From Bacillota bacterium (GTDB lineage Bacteria > Bacillota > Clostridia > Oscillospirales > Ruminococcaceae), in NCBI GenBank assembly GCA_023458875.1, contig JAEWXO010000075.1, positions 1-31,136 of the forward strand: a stretch of 31,136 nucleotides of DNA. The letters run 5' to 3'. The notes beneath the pieces are model-generated. The model was not told the DNA's origin, ran no database searches, and saw nothing but the letters and a program-made list of their open reading frames with translations. Within the stretch, counting starts at the first letter, position 1, and each line of letters opens with the position of its first letter. Shown in pieces: positions 30,688-31,136 of the stretch. The position numbers and the translations under genes were made by a program.

Positions 30688-31136
30688 TTATCCTAAAAGA
30701 AGATTCTTTAATTTGATAACGTCAATAATTGAAATTTTTCCGTCATTATTAAGGTCTGCATTGCTTCTGGACTGTGAATCAAGCTGAACTTTTCCTACAA
30801 CAGCCTGAAGCATTGTTACAACGTCAACAGAAGTTACTATACCGTCACCGTTTACGTCACCTCTTGTATTGGATGATGATGAAGTTGTAGTTTTTGTTGT
30901 AGCTTTTGTTGTAGCTGTTGTTGTCTTAGTAGTTGTAGTAGTGCCGCCGCCATCAGTAGTAATAGTTATAGAATCAATATTGAATGTACCGCAGTCAATC
31001 CACCAAACACCGAACTTAACTTCTCCGCCGTACTGAGTCTGAATGATCTTGGAATCAGCAGAGCTTACGTTCCATGTAATTGTACCCTTGTTGCCGGAGA
31101 TAGTCTGTGACATATCAGCAGTCTGAGTCCAGTATT
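30688..31136 (-). CDS. Dockerin protein, C-terminal part (runs off the right edge)
   Basis: The last ~149 residues of a minus-strand gene whose start lies beyond the window. The frame is open to the edge. The visible N-terminal part is beta-rich and aromatic (GTITWNVSS, then YGGEVKFGVWWIDCGTFNIDSITI), resembling a carbohydrate-binding module of Ruminococcus cellulosomal proteins; I do not assign a CBM family. A threonine-rich linker (TTTTTKTTTATTKATTKTTT) follows. A type I dockerin closes the protein with two calcium loops (GDVNGDGIVTSVDV and ADLNNDGKISIIDV). The full protein is probably a secreted, cohesin-bound carbohydrate-active enzyme. Confidence 0.85.
   Translation of the reverse strand, partial: YWTQTADMSQTISGNKGTITWNVSSADSKIIQTQYGGEVKFGVWWIDCGTFNIDSITITTDGGGTTTTTKTTTATTKATTKTTTSSSSNTRGDVNGDGIVTSVDVVTMLQAVVGKVQLDSQSRSNADLNNDGKISIIDVIKLKNLLLG

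Overview
The window looks like the chromosome of a low-GC, Gram-positive gut or rumen Clostridia member, most likely Ruminococcus or a close relative in the Oscillospiraceae. The main evidence is three proteins with dockerin modules (one at each window edge and a dockerin-tailed GH25 lysozyme), strong Shine-Dalgarno sites, A+T-rich coding sequence and Clostridia-type housekeeping genes. The genus call is inference. I saw no rRNA, tRNA, CRISPR array or transposase.

Layout. Positions 1-6400 hold a left-truncated dockerin protein whose 5' end lies in a palindromic repeat, a PH-domain protein, an FkbM-type methyltransferase, a class Ic aspartate aminotransferase, a small membrane protein on the minus strand, and a secreted GH25-SH3-dockerin lysozyme. 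Positions 6420-15587 are a defence island: a complete type I restriction-modification operon on the minus strand (hsdM-dinD-hsdS-small ORF-hsdR-membrane protein). On its left is a plus-strand gene whose first ~80 residues look like the N-terminus of a type III CRISPR Cas6, joined to a DUF6809-like tail. On its right is a plus-strand fragment matching only the C-terminal HEPN part of Csm6, with its RxxxxH motif intact. I read this as the two ends of a former type III-A cas operon whose middle was replaced by the type I RM cassette.

Positions 15796-22252 are one seven-gene plus-strand operon: thyX, DUF2156, DJ-1/PfpI, 5-formyl-THF cyclo-ligase, mltG, U32 peptidase and a DUF368/PopT-type polyprenyl-phosphate transporter. 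It is bounded by a promoter and a strong terminator. It combines folate and thymidylate metabolism, cell-wall synthesis and tRNA modification.

Positions 22260-26243 are a minus-strand cluster around a HydS-like [FeFe]-hydrogenase homologue: DRTGG, HATPase, hydrogenase-like, DRTGG, PHP, HATPase. The DRTGG and HATPase genes each occur twice. The hydrogenase-like protein lacks the proton-relay cysteine and two active-site methionines, which suggests sensing or signalling rather than bulk hydrogen turnover.

Positions 26410-30670 hold an SDR gene under a promoter whose -10 box sits in the centre of an 18-bp perfect palindrome, then a 1064-residue lipoprotein joining a long repeat-rich N-terminal region to an ABC solute-binding domain. 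The right edge holds the C-terminus of a second dockerin protein on the minus strand.

The most unusual unexplained signal is a ~65-73 nt structured element in three copies (1333-1399 plus, 23860-23932 minus, 26293-26361 plus). The copies share CGAAG-N4-GGC-N1/4-GCAAAGCC, a CAG/CTG closing stem and, in two of them, a hairpin with compensatory changes. Each copy lies about 36-53 nt upstream of a predicted promoter and on the same strand as the gene it precedes.
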